This document shows, one piece after another, positions 7,354-14,649 of a stretch of 14,649 nt of DNA. How positions within the stretch are numbered: position 1 is the stretch's first letter; each line of letters starts with the position of its first letter. This DNA comes from Treponema sp. (GTDB lineage: Bacteria; Spirochaetota; Spirochaetia; Treponematales; Treponemataceae): NCBI GenBank assembly GCA_004554075.1, contig SFOB01000059.1, positions 1 through 14,649 of the forward strand. Reading direction: 5' to 3'. Under the pieces are notes generated by a model. It was not told where the DNA came from. It worked only from the letters and a program-made list of their open reading frames with translations, and did not search any database. Position numbers and translations under genes: made by a program.

Positions 7354-8280
7354 CTAGTCTACAAATGGTATCTCTATATGCATTCTATCCTTTGAAAGTT
7401 CGGTCTGCGGCCACACTTCCCTTGCCTCGTCCAGGAGCTTCTGAAGCTCTTTGTCGGTGTAGCGAGGTGAATAGTGAATCATGCACATGCGGCGGACGTT
7501 TGCTTCTTTTGCAATTGTTGCGGCCTGAACGGCAGTCATGTGTTTCTTCTCTTTTGCCTGATCTTCGAGTTCTTTTTCGAACATTCCCTCACAGATCAAA
7601 AGGTCTGAACCGCGAACCTCATCAATAATAGAAGGTTTGAAAAGTGTATCGGTTACAAAAGAAAACTTGCGGCCGCTTCGTTTTTCGCCCATTACATCTT
7701 CCGGCTTTACGACTTTTCCCTCCGGTGTTTTTACTTCAAAGCCCTTCTGTAAATCAGACCAGAGGGGGCCGCATGGAACACCAAGCTCTCGAGCTTTGTC
7801 TGGATGGAATTCACCAGGGCGGTCAGCTTCTTCAAGAGTATAGCCTACACAAACCTTAGTGTGGTCCAGAGGAAAGGCGCGGATATAAAAGTCCTTGCCT
7901 GAGTGGACAATACAAGGTGCTGTAATTTCTTTTACTACAATAGGATAGTTGATGTACATATCCAGAACTTTACGGCTGCTTTCAATGTATTCCTTGATTT
8001 TTGGAGGTCCATAAATGTAAAGAGGCTCAGTTCTGTCTACCTGAGAAGAAAGCATAAGAATGCCGGGAAGTCCTGTTACGTGGTCTGCATGTGTATGAGA
8101 AACAAAAATTGCGTCGATTTTTTTCCACTTGAGATTCAGTCTTTTAAGGCTTACCTGTGTACCTTCGCCGCCATCAAAAAGAAAAAGGTCACCCTCGCGG
8201 CGCAGTAAGACAGATGTCAAATGTCTATATGGTAAAGGCTGCATTCCACCGCAGCCTAAAATAAAAGCTTCCATGTTCAT
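7354..8280 (-). CDS. rnz: Ribonuclease Z (tRNA 3'-processing endonuclease)
   Basis: A 308-residue metallo-beta-lactamase-fold nuclease of the short RNase Z form (usually about 300-320 residues). The zinc site is complete: H62, H64, D66, H67 in SHTHADH, H140 in FPLDHTK, D211 in FVTDT and H269 in MIHYSPRY. The N-terminal LPYRHLTSVLL with FDGGEGTQ and the late HMTAVQAA motif (H247) are also characteristic. It cuts the 3' trailer from precursor tRNAs in the cytoplasm. It follows the MATE gene after 35 bp on the same strand but may have its own promoter: an extended -10 box lies 6 nt before the ATG and there is no ribosome binding site. An internal ATG two codons later (MEAFILGCGG) is an alternative start. 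Confidence 0.95.
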   Translation of the reverse strand: MNMEAFILGCGGMQPLPYRHLTSVLLRREGDLFLFDGGEGTQVSLKRLNLKWKKIDAIFVSHTHADHVTGLPGILMLSSQVDRTEPLYIYGPPKIKEYIESSRKVLDMYINYPIVVKEITAPCIVHSGKDFYIRAFPLDHTKVCVGYTLEEADRPGEFHPDKARELGVPCGPLWSDLQKGFEVKTPEGKVVKPEDVMGEKRSGRKFSFVTDTLFKPSIIDEVRGSDLLICEGMFEKELEDQAKEKKHMTAVQAATIAKEANVRRMCMIHYSPRYTDKELQKLLDEAREVWPQTELSKDRMHIEIPFVD

Positions 8281-8286
8281 GGGGGT

Positions 8287-8295
8287 ATAATAGCA
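8287..8295 (-). promoter_or_regulatory. Extended -10 box abutting rnz
   Basis: The minus strand reads TGC TATTAT ACCCCC ATG. An extended -10 (TGn plus TATTAT) ends 6 nt before the rnz ATG, placing the transcription start at or next to the start codon. No Shine-Dalgarno sequence and no clear -35 box are visible, so a leaderless mRNA is likely if this promoter is used. Confidence 0.45.
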
Positions 8296-8315
8296 GAAAT
8301 TGAGGAAAAATAAAA

Positions 8316-9662
8316 CTAGGTTGAAAGTTTCTTCATATATTTGTTATAGAAAATTACATTCGCAACAAAAGTAAGTATCCAGCTGATTGGATAGGACATG
8401 AAGATTGTTGCCGGTGTATGGAACTGTGGGATCAGGAAGATTGTAAAGAGCCAGATGATTCGGAAGATGCAGGCCCCGAGCAATGAGGAAATTACCGGCA
8501 TAAGTGAGTGGCCGATTCCGCGGATTGAGTTTGCCATGCCGTCCATCATACCGCAGAGGAAATAGGTTGTGAAAATTATCCAGAGACGGCCCATACCGGC
8601 TTTGATAACTTCCGGATTTGCAGAGAAAATGCCCAAAAGCTGATTTCCAAAATAAAGGAAGATTGCACCGAGAACTGCTCCGATTACGATTATACAAGCC
8701 TGAGAAATCCAGACGATTTTTTTGATTCTGTCAGTTCTGCCTGCACCCATGTTCTGGGAACAGAAAGTAAGACTGCCCTGAGAAAAGCCGTTCATTGCTG
8801 TATAGATAAAGGCTTCGAGATTTATTGCGGCAGCGTTTCCTGCAATCATGATGGCTCCAAAGCCATTTACAGAAGACTGGATGATTACGTTTGAAAAAGA
8901 GAACATAATTCCCTGGAAGCCTGCAGGAAGTCCTATTTTTACAATGCGGGTAAAAATCATTCGGTTTATATGCAGTTTACGGAAATTCAGCTTAAAATCA
9001 TCCTTTTCTCTAATCAAAATGATTAGAACAGCAACTGCAGAAATCACCTGAGAAATAACAGTTGCAAGCCCTACTCCTGCTACATCCATCTTAAAGCAGA
9101 TAACAAAAATCAGATTCAAAATCAGATTGATAATGCCTGCAGCAAGCAGGATATAAAGTGGACGGCGGGTGTCCCCCTTGGCGCGAAGTAAGGCGGATCC
9201 GAAATTGTAAACCATTGTTGCTGTAATTCCGCCAAAGTAAATGCGGAGGTATATTGCCGCAAGATTCAAAACCTCAGCCGGAGACTGCATAAAGGTGAGA
9301 ATCGGCTTAGCACCAAGAACTCCCACAACAGTAAGAATAAGTCCGCTGTAAATTGAAACAAGAATTGCTGTATGAACAGTGTCCTGAAGCTCCTGAGATT
9401 TTTTAGCTCCAAAATAGTTTGCGGCAACTACGTTTGTGCCGACAGAAAGTCCCATAAAAAGGTTTATCAGAAGATTTACAAGAGAACCTGTAGAACCAAC
9501 TGCCGCAAGAGAATTATCTCCTGCAAAACGGCCGACAACGACTACATCAGCTGCATTAAAAAGCAGCTGAAGCACGCTTGAAAGAATAAGAGGAATAGAA
9601 AATTTGAGGAGCTTTGAAAAAATCGGCCCCTCGGTCATGTTTATTTGATTTGAACGGGTCAT
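8316..9662 (-). CDS. MATE family multidrug/cation efflux transporter
   Basis: A 448-residue inner-membrane protein with about 12 hydrophobic helices, the normal MATE length. The N-terminus (MTEGPIFSKLLKFSIPLILS, then LFNAADVVVVGRFAG) and the A-G-x-A-A-A-I-N-L region near residue 275 are typical of the MatE domain in the DinF/NorM-like branch. MATE proteins export cationic drugs or metabolites using Na+ or H+ gradients; the coupling ion and substrate cannot be read from the sequence. Its ATG overlaps the stop of the small upstream gene (TAATG), so translation is probably coupled, and GGAT lies about 10 nt upstream. rnz follows after 35 bp. There is no sign of truncation. Confidence 0.93.
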   Translation of the reverse strand: MTRSNQINMTEGPIFSKLLKFSIPLILSSVLQLLFNAADVVVVGRFAGDNSLAAVGSTGSLVNLLINLFMGLSVGTNVVAANYFGAKKSQELQDTVHTAILVSIYSGLILTVVGVLGAKPILTFMQSPAEVLNLAAIYLRIYFGGITATMVYNFGSALLRAKGDTRRPLYILLAAGIINLILNLIFVICFKMDVAGVGLATVISQVISAVAVLIILIREKDDFKLNFRKLHINRMIFTRIVKIGLPAGFQGIMFSFSNVIIQSSVNGFGAIMIAGNAAAINLEAFIYTAMNGFSQGSLTFCSQNMGAGRTDRIKKIVWISQACIIVIGAVLGAIFLYFGNQLLGIFSANPEVIKAGMGRLWIIFTTYFLCGMMDGMANSIRGIGHSLMPVISSLLGACIFRIIWLFTIFLIPQFHTPATIFMSYPISWILTFVANVIFYNKYMKKLST

Positions 9663-9886
9663 TAAAAGATATCCAGCATGTCCTTAAAGAAATGATTTTC
9701 AATTTTTGCCTTGTTGAGAAACTCGCCTACCGAGTCGTATTTCTGCTTGTCTGCAATGTCGCCGAAGACAATCCATTTGCGGCCATCCGGGCTTTTGTCG
9801 TAAGTAATGGTATAAGTTTTGCCCTTATATATAAAGTCGTGAATAGTCTCGGTTTCTACCAGAAATAGAAAATCATCTTTAGTCAT
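9662..9886 (-). CDS. Small hypothetical protein upstream of MATE gene
   Basis: A 74-residue soluble protein starting MTKDDFLFLV. It appears beta-rich and charged (FIYKGKTYTITYDKSPDGRKW, then VFGDIADKQKY), with a helical end (about residues 52-73). I do not recognise the family. Its stop overlaps the MATE start by one base, which points to cotranslation. The frame is open for another 75 codons upstream, but those run through the fold-back element and look non-coding (many Arg and Cys residues), so I reject them. The start is uncertain: a strong AAGGGAGG lies at 9907-9914, 20 nt from the ATG, too far for normal use, with no ATG, GTG or TTG at the right distance. Confidence 0.6.
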   Translation of the reverse strand: MTKDDFLFLVETETIHDFIYKGKTYTITYDKSPDGRKWIVFGDIADKQKYDSVGEFLNKAKIENHFFKDMLDIF

Positions 9887-9959
9887 TGAGTGTATTTTAT
9901 TGAAAACCTCCCTTGAACGCAAGGATTTATAAATAAGAATTGAATAATCACGAGGATTG

Positions 9960-10126
9960 CAAAAGTTCTGAAACGGAGTGGAAAATACCTGGCGACAACA
10001 TGTGTAAGGTCGCTGGCGACCGTTGTTTAATAGCAAAGCGTTAAAAAAATTGCGACAGCAATTTTTAGCTTTACCACATCCCCCCGTTGGCGACAGGTAT
10101 TTTCCACGCAAGTGTAAGAACTTTTG
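9960..10126. repeat. 167-bp fold-back element with internal hairpins
   Basis: Most of the 315-bp gap 9887-10201 is one large imperfect palindrome. CAAAAGTTCT (9960-9969) pairs with 10117-10126. Bases 9978-9999 pair with 10086-10107 at 20 of 22 positions. TGTGTAAGG (10001-10009) roughly pairs with CTTTACCACA (10069-10078). Inside are GGTCGC/GCGACC (10008-10021) and AAAAATTGC/GCAATTTTT (10045-10066) with a GACA loop. The motif GCGAC recurs four times, on the same strand, each in or beside a stem. No coding signal and no transposase. It fits a MITE-like or REP-type insertion or a structured RNA. Confidence 0.75.
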
Positions 10127-10186
10127 AAAGTATTCGAGAATTATTATATTTACTAATATTTTTATAATGTTTTCTATATTTTTTTA

Positions 10187-10195
10187 TGATATAAT
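10187..10195 (+). promoter_or_regulatory. Extended -10 box abutting moxR
   Basis: TGATATAAT (TGn plus a perfect TATAAT at 10190-10195) ends 6 nt before the moxR ATG, with only GAAGTT between and no usable ribosome binding site. Another TATAAT is at 10163-10168 in the same AT-rich stretch (10141-10200) and would give a leader of about 30 nt. No clear -35 box is seen for either. Confidence 0.5.
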
Positions 10196-10201
10196 GAAGT
10201 T

Positions 10202-11155
10202 ATGTCAAAAATCAAAGAAGTTTCAGATAAAATCAAAACCGAAGTGTGTCAGGTTTTCAAAGGAAACACTGACCTTGTAGATATGGTACTAGCCTGCCTT
10301 TTTGCAGGCGGTCACGTCCTCCTCGAAGATGTTCCGGGTACAGGAAAAACAGTTCTCGCAAAAGCAGTTGCTAAAGCTTCTGGCCTTGCTTTCAATCGTA
10401 TTCAGTGTACACCGGACCTTATGCCTTCTGACGTAACAGGAAGCTCTGTATGGCTGCCTGACAGCAAAAAATTTGAGTTCCGTGCCGGTCCTGTAATGGC
10501 AAGCATTGTTCTTGTAGACGAATTAAACCGCGCAACACCAAGAACACAGTCTGCATTGCTTGAATGTATGGCAGAAGGCCAGGTAAGCGTAGATGGTACC
10601 CGCCACGAACTGGATAAACCTTTCTTTGTACTTGCGACAGAAAATCCGGTTGAATCAGAAGGAACCTTCCCGCTTCCAGAGGCTCAGAAAGACCGCTTTA
10701 TGATGACACTTTCTATGGGATATCCAAGTGAGGCAGATGAAGCAGAAATAATCACAGCACAGCGCTCTCTTACTCATCCGGTAGAAAATATTCACGCAGT
10801 TGTAGGCAAAGATGATATCCTTGAAGCCATGAAAGAAGCCGTAGAAATCCATGTAGATGAAGCTGTTTTAGCATATCTGATAGCCCTTTCAAAGGCTTCC
10901 CGCAACGATTTAAGAATAGCTGCAGGTATTTCTCCACGCGGTTCAATTGCACTTTACAAGGCTTGCCAGGCTTATGCTGCAGTTCAGGGGCGAACATTTA
11001 TAACTCCTGAAGATGTTAAGCATCTTGCCCTGCCGGTTTTCAGAAAGAGAATTATTCTTAACAGTGACTCATTATTAAAAGGTTATAGCGCAGAATCTAT
11101 AATTAAGGATTTGATTGAGCAGGTACCACTTCCTGCTTTTAAGGCGCACGTTTAA
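10202..11155 (+). CDS. MoxR family AAA+ ATPase
   Basis: A 317-residue AAA+ ATPase of normal MoxR length. Walker A is VPGTGKT (44-50), Walker B VLVDELNRA (103-111), sensor 1 ATENPVESEGTFPLPEAQ (145-162) with R165 just after as the likely arginine finger, and sensor 2 GISPRGS (242-248). MoxR proteins are cytoplasmic chaperone-like ATPases that help mature or activate partners encoded nearby, often proteins with DUF58 or VWA domains. Here the DUF58 gene starts inside its stop (TAATG), so the two are surely cotranscribed. It is the first gene of the plus-strand operon, after the AT-rich promoter. No Shine-Dalgarno precedes the ATG, suggesting leaderless translation or use of the more distant TATAAT. 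Confidence 0.95.
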   Translation: MSKIKEVSDKIKTEVCQVFKGNTDLVDMVLACLFAGGHVLLEDVPGTGKTVLAKAVAKASGLAFNRIQCTPDLMPSDVTGSSVWLPDSKKFEFRAGPVMASIVLVDELNRATPRTQSALLECMAEGQVSVDGTRHELDKPFFVLATENPVESEGTFPLPEAQKDRFMMTLSMGYPSEADEAEIITAQRSLTHPVENIHAVVGKDDILEAMKEAVEIHVDEAVLAYLIALSKASRNDLRIAAGISPRGSIALYKACQAYAAVQGRTFITPEDVKHLALPVFRKRIILNSDSLLKGYSAESIIKDLIEQVPLPAFKAHV

Positions 11156-12237
11156 TGAAAGTTTCGCCACTGGTATATGTTTCAACTGGAATCAGTCTCC
11201 TCTTTTTTCTTGTAAGCCCCTATAAGCTGCTGCAATTTATATGCCTTGGAGTACTTTTTGTCTTTTTGATTTCATTTTTTTATGCACTTGTGCTTAAACG
11301 AAGCATTAAAGTAGAGCGGAATACAGAAAAATTAAAGCTTGCCTGCAAAGAACATTCAGAAATCTCTTTTACAATCAAAAACTTTTCACCTCTTACAGCC
11401 TTTGTCTGCTATTTTTTTGATGAAGTACCCTATTTTCAGATTTTTAATGATGGAAACAAGGGAATTACAAGCCTTCGTCCTCATGAAATCCGAAAAATTA
11501 CTTACGAAGTAACTTCAAGAGACAGAGGACTTTTTCATGCCGGCCCCGTACGATTCAGGACAAGTGATCCTTTGGGGCTCTTTTTAATCGATATGGAAGT
11601 CCAGGCTCCCCTGGAAATCACCGTCCGCCCGGCCAGAATCAAGCTGATTACAGAGGCAATACCAGGCATTCCTCAGGGCAATATCAAAATCAATAATCCC
11701 TGCTATGAAGATATCACCATGCGCCGTTCTATCAGAGAGTATATGAATGGCGATGAACAAAAGCGTATAAACTGGCGGGCCAGCGCAAAGTTCGATGCCC
11801 TTTTTACAAATCAATATGAAGCTTCTTTTGATGCGCCTTTTTTTGTCTTTTTGAACCTTGCAATTGATGATTACGACCTGCATACCCGTACTTTTCATAT
11901 GGAAAAGGCAATAGAAATTGCTGCAAATATCGTTGAAAAATCACGGGTTTTGAGGCAGCGCTGTGGTTTTGCGGCCTATGCAGAAGGCTTTCCATATCTT
12001 CCCCCTCATCAAAATCAGGCAGATTCAATTCTTGATATACTTTCTGTCATAAAAAGTGCACAAGGTAAGATAAATTATAACCCGCAGACCCGTTTTAAAA
12101 ATCAGCTCCCCCATGGAACCCTCTTTTTTGAAATAGGTCCGGAAGAAGTTGATAAGTATTTTGCCAAGGTAGAAGCCAATAAGCAGGATATCAATACTCA
12201 AAATGTAGGAATTATGAAGAATGCAGGGAACCTTTGA
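11155..12237 (+). CDS. DUF58 domain membrane protein
   Basis: A 360-residue protein with two N-terminal membrane segments (about residues 5-20 and 25-46), an extracytoplasmic-type beta region (50-160), then the DUF58 block with the diagnostic RSIREYMNGDEQKRINWRAS (191-210), i.e. the Y-x-x-G-D-x-x-R-x-I-x-W motif. DUF58 proteins are distant relatives of VWA domains and are nearly always encoded beside moxR; they are thought to be clients or partners of the MoxR ATPase in envelope functions. The start is coupled to the moxR stop, and its own end overlaps the next gene by 17 bp. The biochemical activity of the family is not known. Confidence 0.9.
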   Translation: MKVSPLVYVSTGISLLFFLVSPYKLLQFICLGVLFVFLISFFYALVLKRSIKVERNTEKLKLACKEHSEISFTIKNFSPLTAFVCYFFDEVPYFQIFNDGNKGITSLRPHEIRKITYEVTSRDRGLFHAGPVRFRTSDPLGLFLIDMEVQAPLEITVRPARIKLITEAIPGIPQGNIKINNPCYEDITMRRSIREYMNGDEQKRINWRASAKFDALFTNQYEASFDAPFFVFLNLAIDDYDLHTRTFHMEKAIEIAANIVEKSRVLRQRCGFAAYAEGFPYLPPHQNQADSILDILSVIKSAQGKINYNPQTRFKNQLPHGTLFFEIGPEEVDKYFAKVEANKQDINTQNVGIMKNAGNL

Positions 12238-13675
12238 AAGAATCTTTGAGCGGATTTTAGTCTTTACAACTTCCTCTTCTCTTATGCTGGCTGCAGCCGG
12301 AATCTTTTCTACAGTGCTTAATAATTATGATGTAGATAAAGTTTTTATTGATTTCTTTGTTTATCTTATTCTTGCTGTCTCAGGGGTGATTTTTACTCTG
12401 GTTCTTCAGATTTTTGCCCTTGAGAAAATAAAGTCTGCAATGCATGTTGTTTTTATAGTTTTTTACATAATTGCAGTGCTTGTGCTTGCAGCCCTTTTTG
12501 GTGAAGGCTATGCCCCTTATGTTTTGATTCCAAGTCTTTTAGCCCAGTATTTTATTGGAGTTGGAATCAATGATATGTTTATTTATCATGACAAGTTTTT
12601 ATATGACTGCGAAAGCCATGAAGGAAAAGAAATGGAAACATATCTTTTTCATAATAATCTGAGTGCAATTGATTTAACTGAGAAAACAAAAGGTCAGCAG
12701 GCTGTCTTGTTTGGACTTTCAGTAGTAATGTTTCTAGTCCTTGTTTTTGGAAAGCTTTCTGAAGGCACTTTTAATATATTTATTGATCTGCTGGTTATTG
12801 CCTTTTACCTGAGCATCATGCTTTGCTATTTTACTCTTGGACTTTTTAAGAATGATGTTTTTTATGCCTTTCTTGGATTCAAAGATTATATCGCAGATAA
12901 AAAAAGACTTTTACGTTCTGTATTTTTAATTTTTCTGATTGCTGCCGGCCTTGCAGTTTTTATCTCCTCAAATAAGCCTCTTATCACAATCAACTGGTTT
13001 ATGAGTGAATATTCAGAAGAACTGAATGATGCAAAATCGGTTCAAAAACAGGACTTTAATTTTATGCCTCTTCCCGAAATGAATCTTGAACAGGATTTTG
13101 GAAGTGATGCAAGACCTAATATTATTATTGAACTCATTTTTGAATTTATAAAATATGCGGCAATTTTTGCCCTGGGAGCAGGCCTTTTATACTTTTTCTT
13201 AAAGCCTTTCTTTACAAAACACTTTCGGATTTTCTGGACGGAAGGTAAACTCATTACTTTCTTCCGGGATGTTTGGGAGGATATAAAGAATTTCTTCAGA
13301 ATCATTTTTTCAAAAGATAATTCTCCTAAGGCCTATGCTACTGTGCAGTCGAAAAGCTTTCAGGATTCAATGATGGACTTTTTGAAGAAGGCAAAACGCA
13401 GTAAAGAAAAGACCGCAGAAATAGACAGGCTTACAAAGCAGTTTATGAAACTGATTGACTGGGGCGAAGCTAACAAAATCCACTACAAGGCAAACCTGGC
13501 ACCGGCGGAATATACAGAACTTATTGCGCAGAATGTGCAGACAGATGATAATAAGGCTGCTGCCAGAAATGCCGGCCTGCTTTTTGAAAAGGCTTTGTAT
13601 GATAAAGAGGTTCTTAGTGGTGAAGAAGAAAAACTCTTTGAAGAGTCGATTAAACAGGTGTTACAATGCGGATAG
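12221..13675 (+). CDS. Polytopic membrane protein with DUF4129-like C-terminus
   Basis: A 484-residue protein. Residues 1-250 carry about seven membrane helices, and another lies near 313-331. The soluble C-terminal part ends in a helical region (about 400-484) with LIDWGEANKIHYKANLAPAE, then a run up to FEKALYDKEVLSGEE. That resembles DUF4129, where a G-x-x-x-x-x-x-x-T/A-P-x-E-Y segment is followed by LxFExALY. DUF4129 is often found at the C-terminus of transglutaminase proteins in moxR-DUF58 loci; here no transglutaminase core (Cys-His-Asp) is seen, only membrane helices. The gene overlaps DUF58 by 17 bp, with AGGA 10 nt before the ATG. It is probably a membrane partner in the same complex. 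The domain call is by eye. Confidence 0.75.
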   Translation: MQGTFERIFERILVFTTSSSLMLAAAGIFSTVLNNYDVDKVFIDFFVYLILAVSGVIFTLVLQIFALEKIKSAMHVVFIVFYIIAVLVLAALFGEGYAPYVLIPSLLAQYFIGVGINDMFIYHDKFLYDCESHEGKEMETYLFHNNLSAIDLTEKTKGQQAVLFGLSVVMFLVLVFGKLSEGTFNIFIDLLVIAFYLSIMLCYFTLGLFKNDVFYAFLGFKDYIADKKRLLRSVFLIFLIAAGLAVFISSNKPLITINWFMSEYSEELNDAKSVQKQDFNFMPLPEMNLEQDFGSDARPNIIIELIFEFIKYAAIFALGAGLLYFFLKPFFTKHFRIFWTEGKLITFFRDVWEDIKNFFRIIFSKDNSPKAYATVQSKSFQDSMMDFLKKAKRSKEKTAEIDRLTKQFMKLIDWGEANKIHYKANLAPAEYTELIAQNVQTDDNKAAARNAGLLFEKALYDKEVLSGEEEKLFEESIKQVLQCG

Positions 13676-14649
13676 TTTTTTACAGCACTAATTCAAATAT
13701 TTTTGATGAAGATACATTTAAGATCTCGGTTATACCAGGCAATGCAGTGGTCTTTGAAGACTTTTGCAAAGCTCACCCCGAACATGAGTTTTTCTGCCTA
13801 AGCCAGAAGCCAGGCATGTTTTTACCTGAAACTTCAACCATCAACAATGTCAGTTACCTCCCCCTGGAAACTGATACTGATACATTTTCAGAGCGTATTC
13901 TTGAATTAAAGCCCGACCTTGCCATTGCAATGACCTTCTGGATTGAGCCTTATGACTGGCTTCCGGTTGGGGATGCTCTCGTTGGTGAAAAGTTGAAGGA
14001 AGCCGGTGTGCCTGTAATTTGCCACAGCGTGCAGACAGGACTTATTTGTTTTGATAAATGGCGGACTCATAATGAGCTGGCGCGGCTTGGATTTAAAGTT
14101 CCGCCGGCAGTTTTCTGTGATCACGATTTATATTTTTGTGCCGGCAGCAATAAAGAAGTTTTGAGAAATGTGTATAAAGAAAGCGTGCTGGCCCAAATCC
14201 GGGCTTTACAGCTGCCTGTAATAATAAAAGACACAACCGGCTTAAGCTCTTTTGGAATGACTGTTGCCCATACCTATGGCGAAGTTGCCGGCTATCTTAA
14301 TTCAAAGAGAAATAATTCAAACAGACTGATTGAAGAGTTTATAAATGGCCGGCAATTCGGGCTTGAGATATACGGAGTGCCAGGCGCTTATACAGTACTA
14401 CCCCCTTTTGAGTTTAGTGTAAATCAATATGGAATTACCAGTCCTAAACAGAGCATAAAATTCGGGCCTTGTCAGCTGACTGCAGAACTGAAGGATATGA
14501 TGCTGCAGCTTGCTCAAGGCCTTGGACTGTGCGGTGCGGCTCAGGTGGATTTGATTCTTGATAATGATGGAATCTGGCATATCATAGAGATAAATCCCCG
14601 CCTGAGTGGAATGACTTATACCTATGCAGCAGCCTGCGGACTTTCTGTA
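13666..14649 (+). CDS. ATP-grasp ligase, D-Ala-D-Ala-ligase-like (partial)
   Basis: An open frame of 328 codons with no stop before the window edge. The ATG overlaps the previous stop (ATGCGGATAG). Residues 1-125 look like a pre-ATP-grasp domain, ending in VPVICHSVQTGL and DKWRTHNELARLGFKVPPA, the usual entry to the ATP-binding lobes. Nucleotide-binding residues are present: K188 in IIKDTTGLSSFGMTV, E223/E224 in LIEEFINGRQFG, D295 in QVDLILDNDG and E308, N310, R312 in EINPRLSG. Such enzymes use ATP to join a carboxylate to an amine through an acyl phosphate; the substrate is likely an amino acid or peptide but is not identifiable. It is not a canonical Ddl or carbamoyl-phosphate synthase. About 20-60 further residues are probably missing. 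Confidence 0.85.
   Translation, partial: MRIVFYSTNSNIFDEDTFKISVIPGNAVVFEDFCKAHPEHEFFCLSQKPGMFLPETSTINNVSYLPLETDTDTFSERILELKPDLAIAMTFWIEPYDWLPVGDALVGEKLKEAGVPVICHSVQTGLICFDKWRTHNELARLGFKVPPAVFCDHDLYFCAGSNKEVLRNVYKESVLAQIRALQLPVIIKDTTGLSSFGMTVAHTYGEVAGYLNSKRNNSNRLIEEFINGRQFGLEIYGVPGAYTVLPPFEFSVNQYGITSPKQSIKFGPCQLTAELKDMMLQLAQGLGLCGAAQVDLILDNDGIWHIIEINPRLSGMTYTYAAACGLSV

Noticed and set aside
8281..8315. Possible terminator between the MATE and rnz genes
   Set aside because: The 35-bp spacer has no stem followed by a T-run on the minus strand; it looks like a promoter instead.
9978..10107. CRISPR-like repeat because GCGAC recurs four times
   Set aside because: The recurrences are only 5-7 bp, unevenly spaced and part of inverted stems; no repeat-spacer pattern.
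9887..10111. 75-codon upstream extension of the small protein gene
   Set aside because: It runs through the fold-back element, is rich in Arg, Cys and Asn with no domain pattern, and its bases are explained by the palindrome.
13906..14580. Two minus-strand open frames opposite the ATP-grasp gene
   Set aside because: The plus frame here is uninterrupted for 328 codons with clear ATP-grasp motifs, so these are shadows.

Overview
The window is AT-rich bacterial DNA, densely packed with overlapping genes. The gene types, codon use, a PilZ protein with an intact c-di-GMP motif, a GldA/GldFG-type ABC system and a MoxR-DUF58 operon suggest a host-associated spirochaete of the Treponema type. That assignment is from memory of such genomes, not a search. 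No rRNA, tRNA, CRISPR array or transposase gene is visible.

Layout. (1) 1-2636, minus strand: a membrane-anchored PilZ protein, then an exported HEAT-like protein, then the start of a membrane protein that could be ComEC N-terminus. The last is cut off inside a 27-bp perfect inverted repeat that touches base 1, so the left end may be an assembly fold-back. (2) 2679-3365, plus strand: a CPBP intramembrane protease, divergent from pilZ across a 15-45 bp palindromic promoter and overlapping the next operon tail to tail. (3) 3335-7287, minus strand: a three-gene ABC export operon (ATPase, fused GldF-GldG permease/auxiliary protein, DUF4340 protein) with almost no gaps. (4) 7290-7350: a REP-like pair of hairpins between rnz and the ATPase gene. 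(5) 7354-9886, minus strand: a small unknown protein, a MATE transporter and ribonuclease Z. (6) 9887-10201: no gene, but a 167-bp fold-back element with internal hairpins (9960-10126) and an AT-rich promoter. (7) 10202-14649, plus strand: moxR, DUF58, a DUF4129-like membrane protein and an ATP-grasp ligase, all with overlapping starts and stops. The ATP-grasp gene is open at the right edge.

How they fit together. The MoxR/DUF58/DUF4129 trio is a recurrent cell-envelope module whose partners usually include VWA or transglutaminase proteins. Here the next gene is an amino-acid-type ATP-grasp ligase instead. The GldA/GldFG/DUF4340 set looks like a complete exporter of unknown cargo. Two genes, rnz and moxR, have an extended -10 box exactly 6 nt before the ATG and no ribosome binding site, which suggests leaderless transcripts. 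The most unusual non-coding items are the 167-bp fold-back element, the REP-like pair with compensatory base changes (one hairpin covers the likely ribosome binding site of the ABC ATPase), and the inverted repeat at the left edge.
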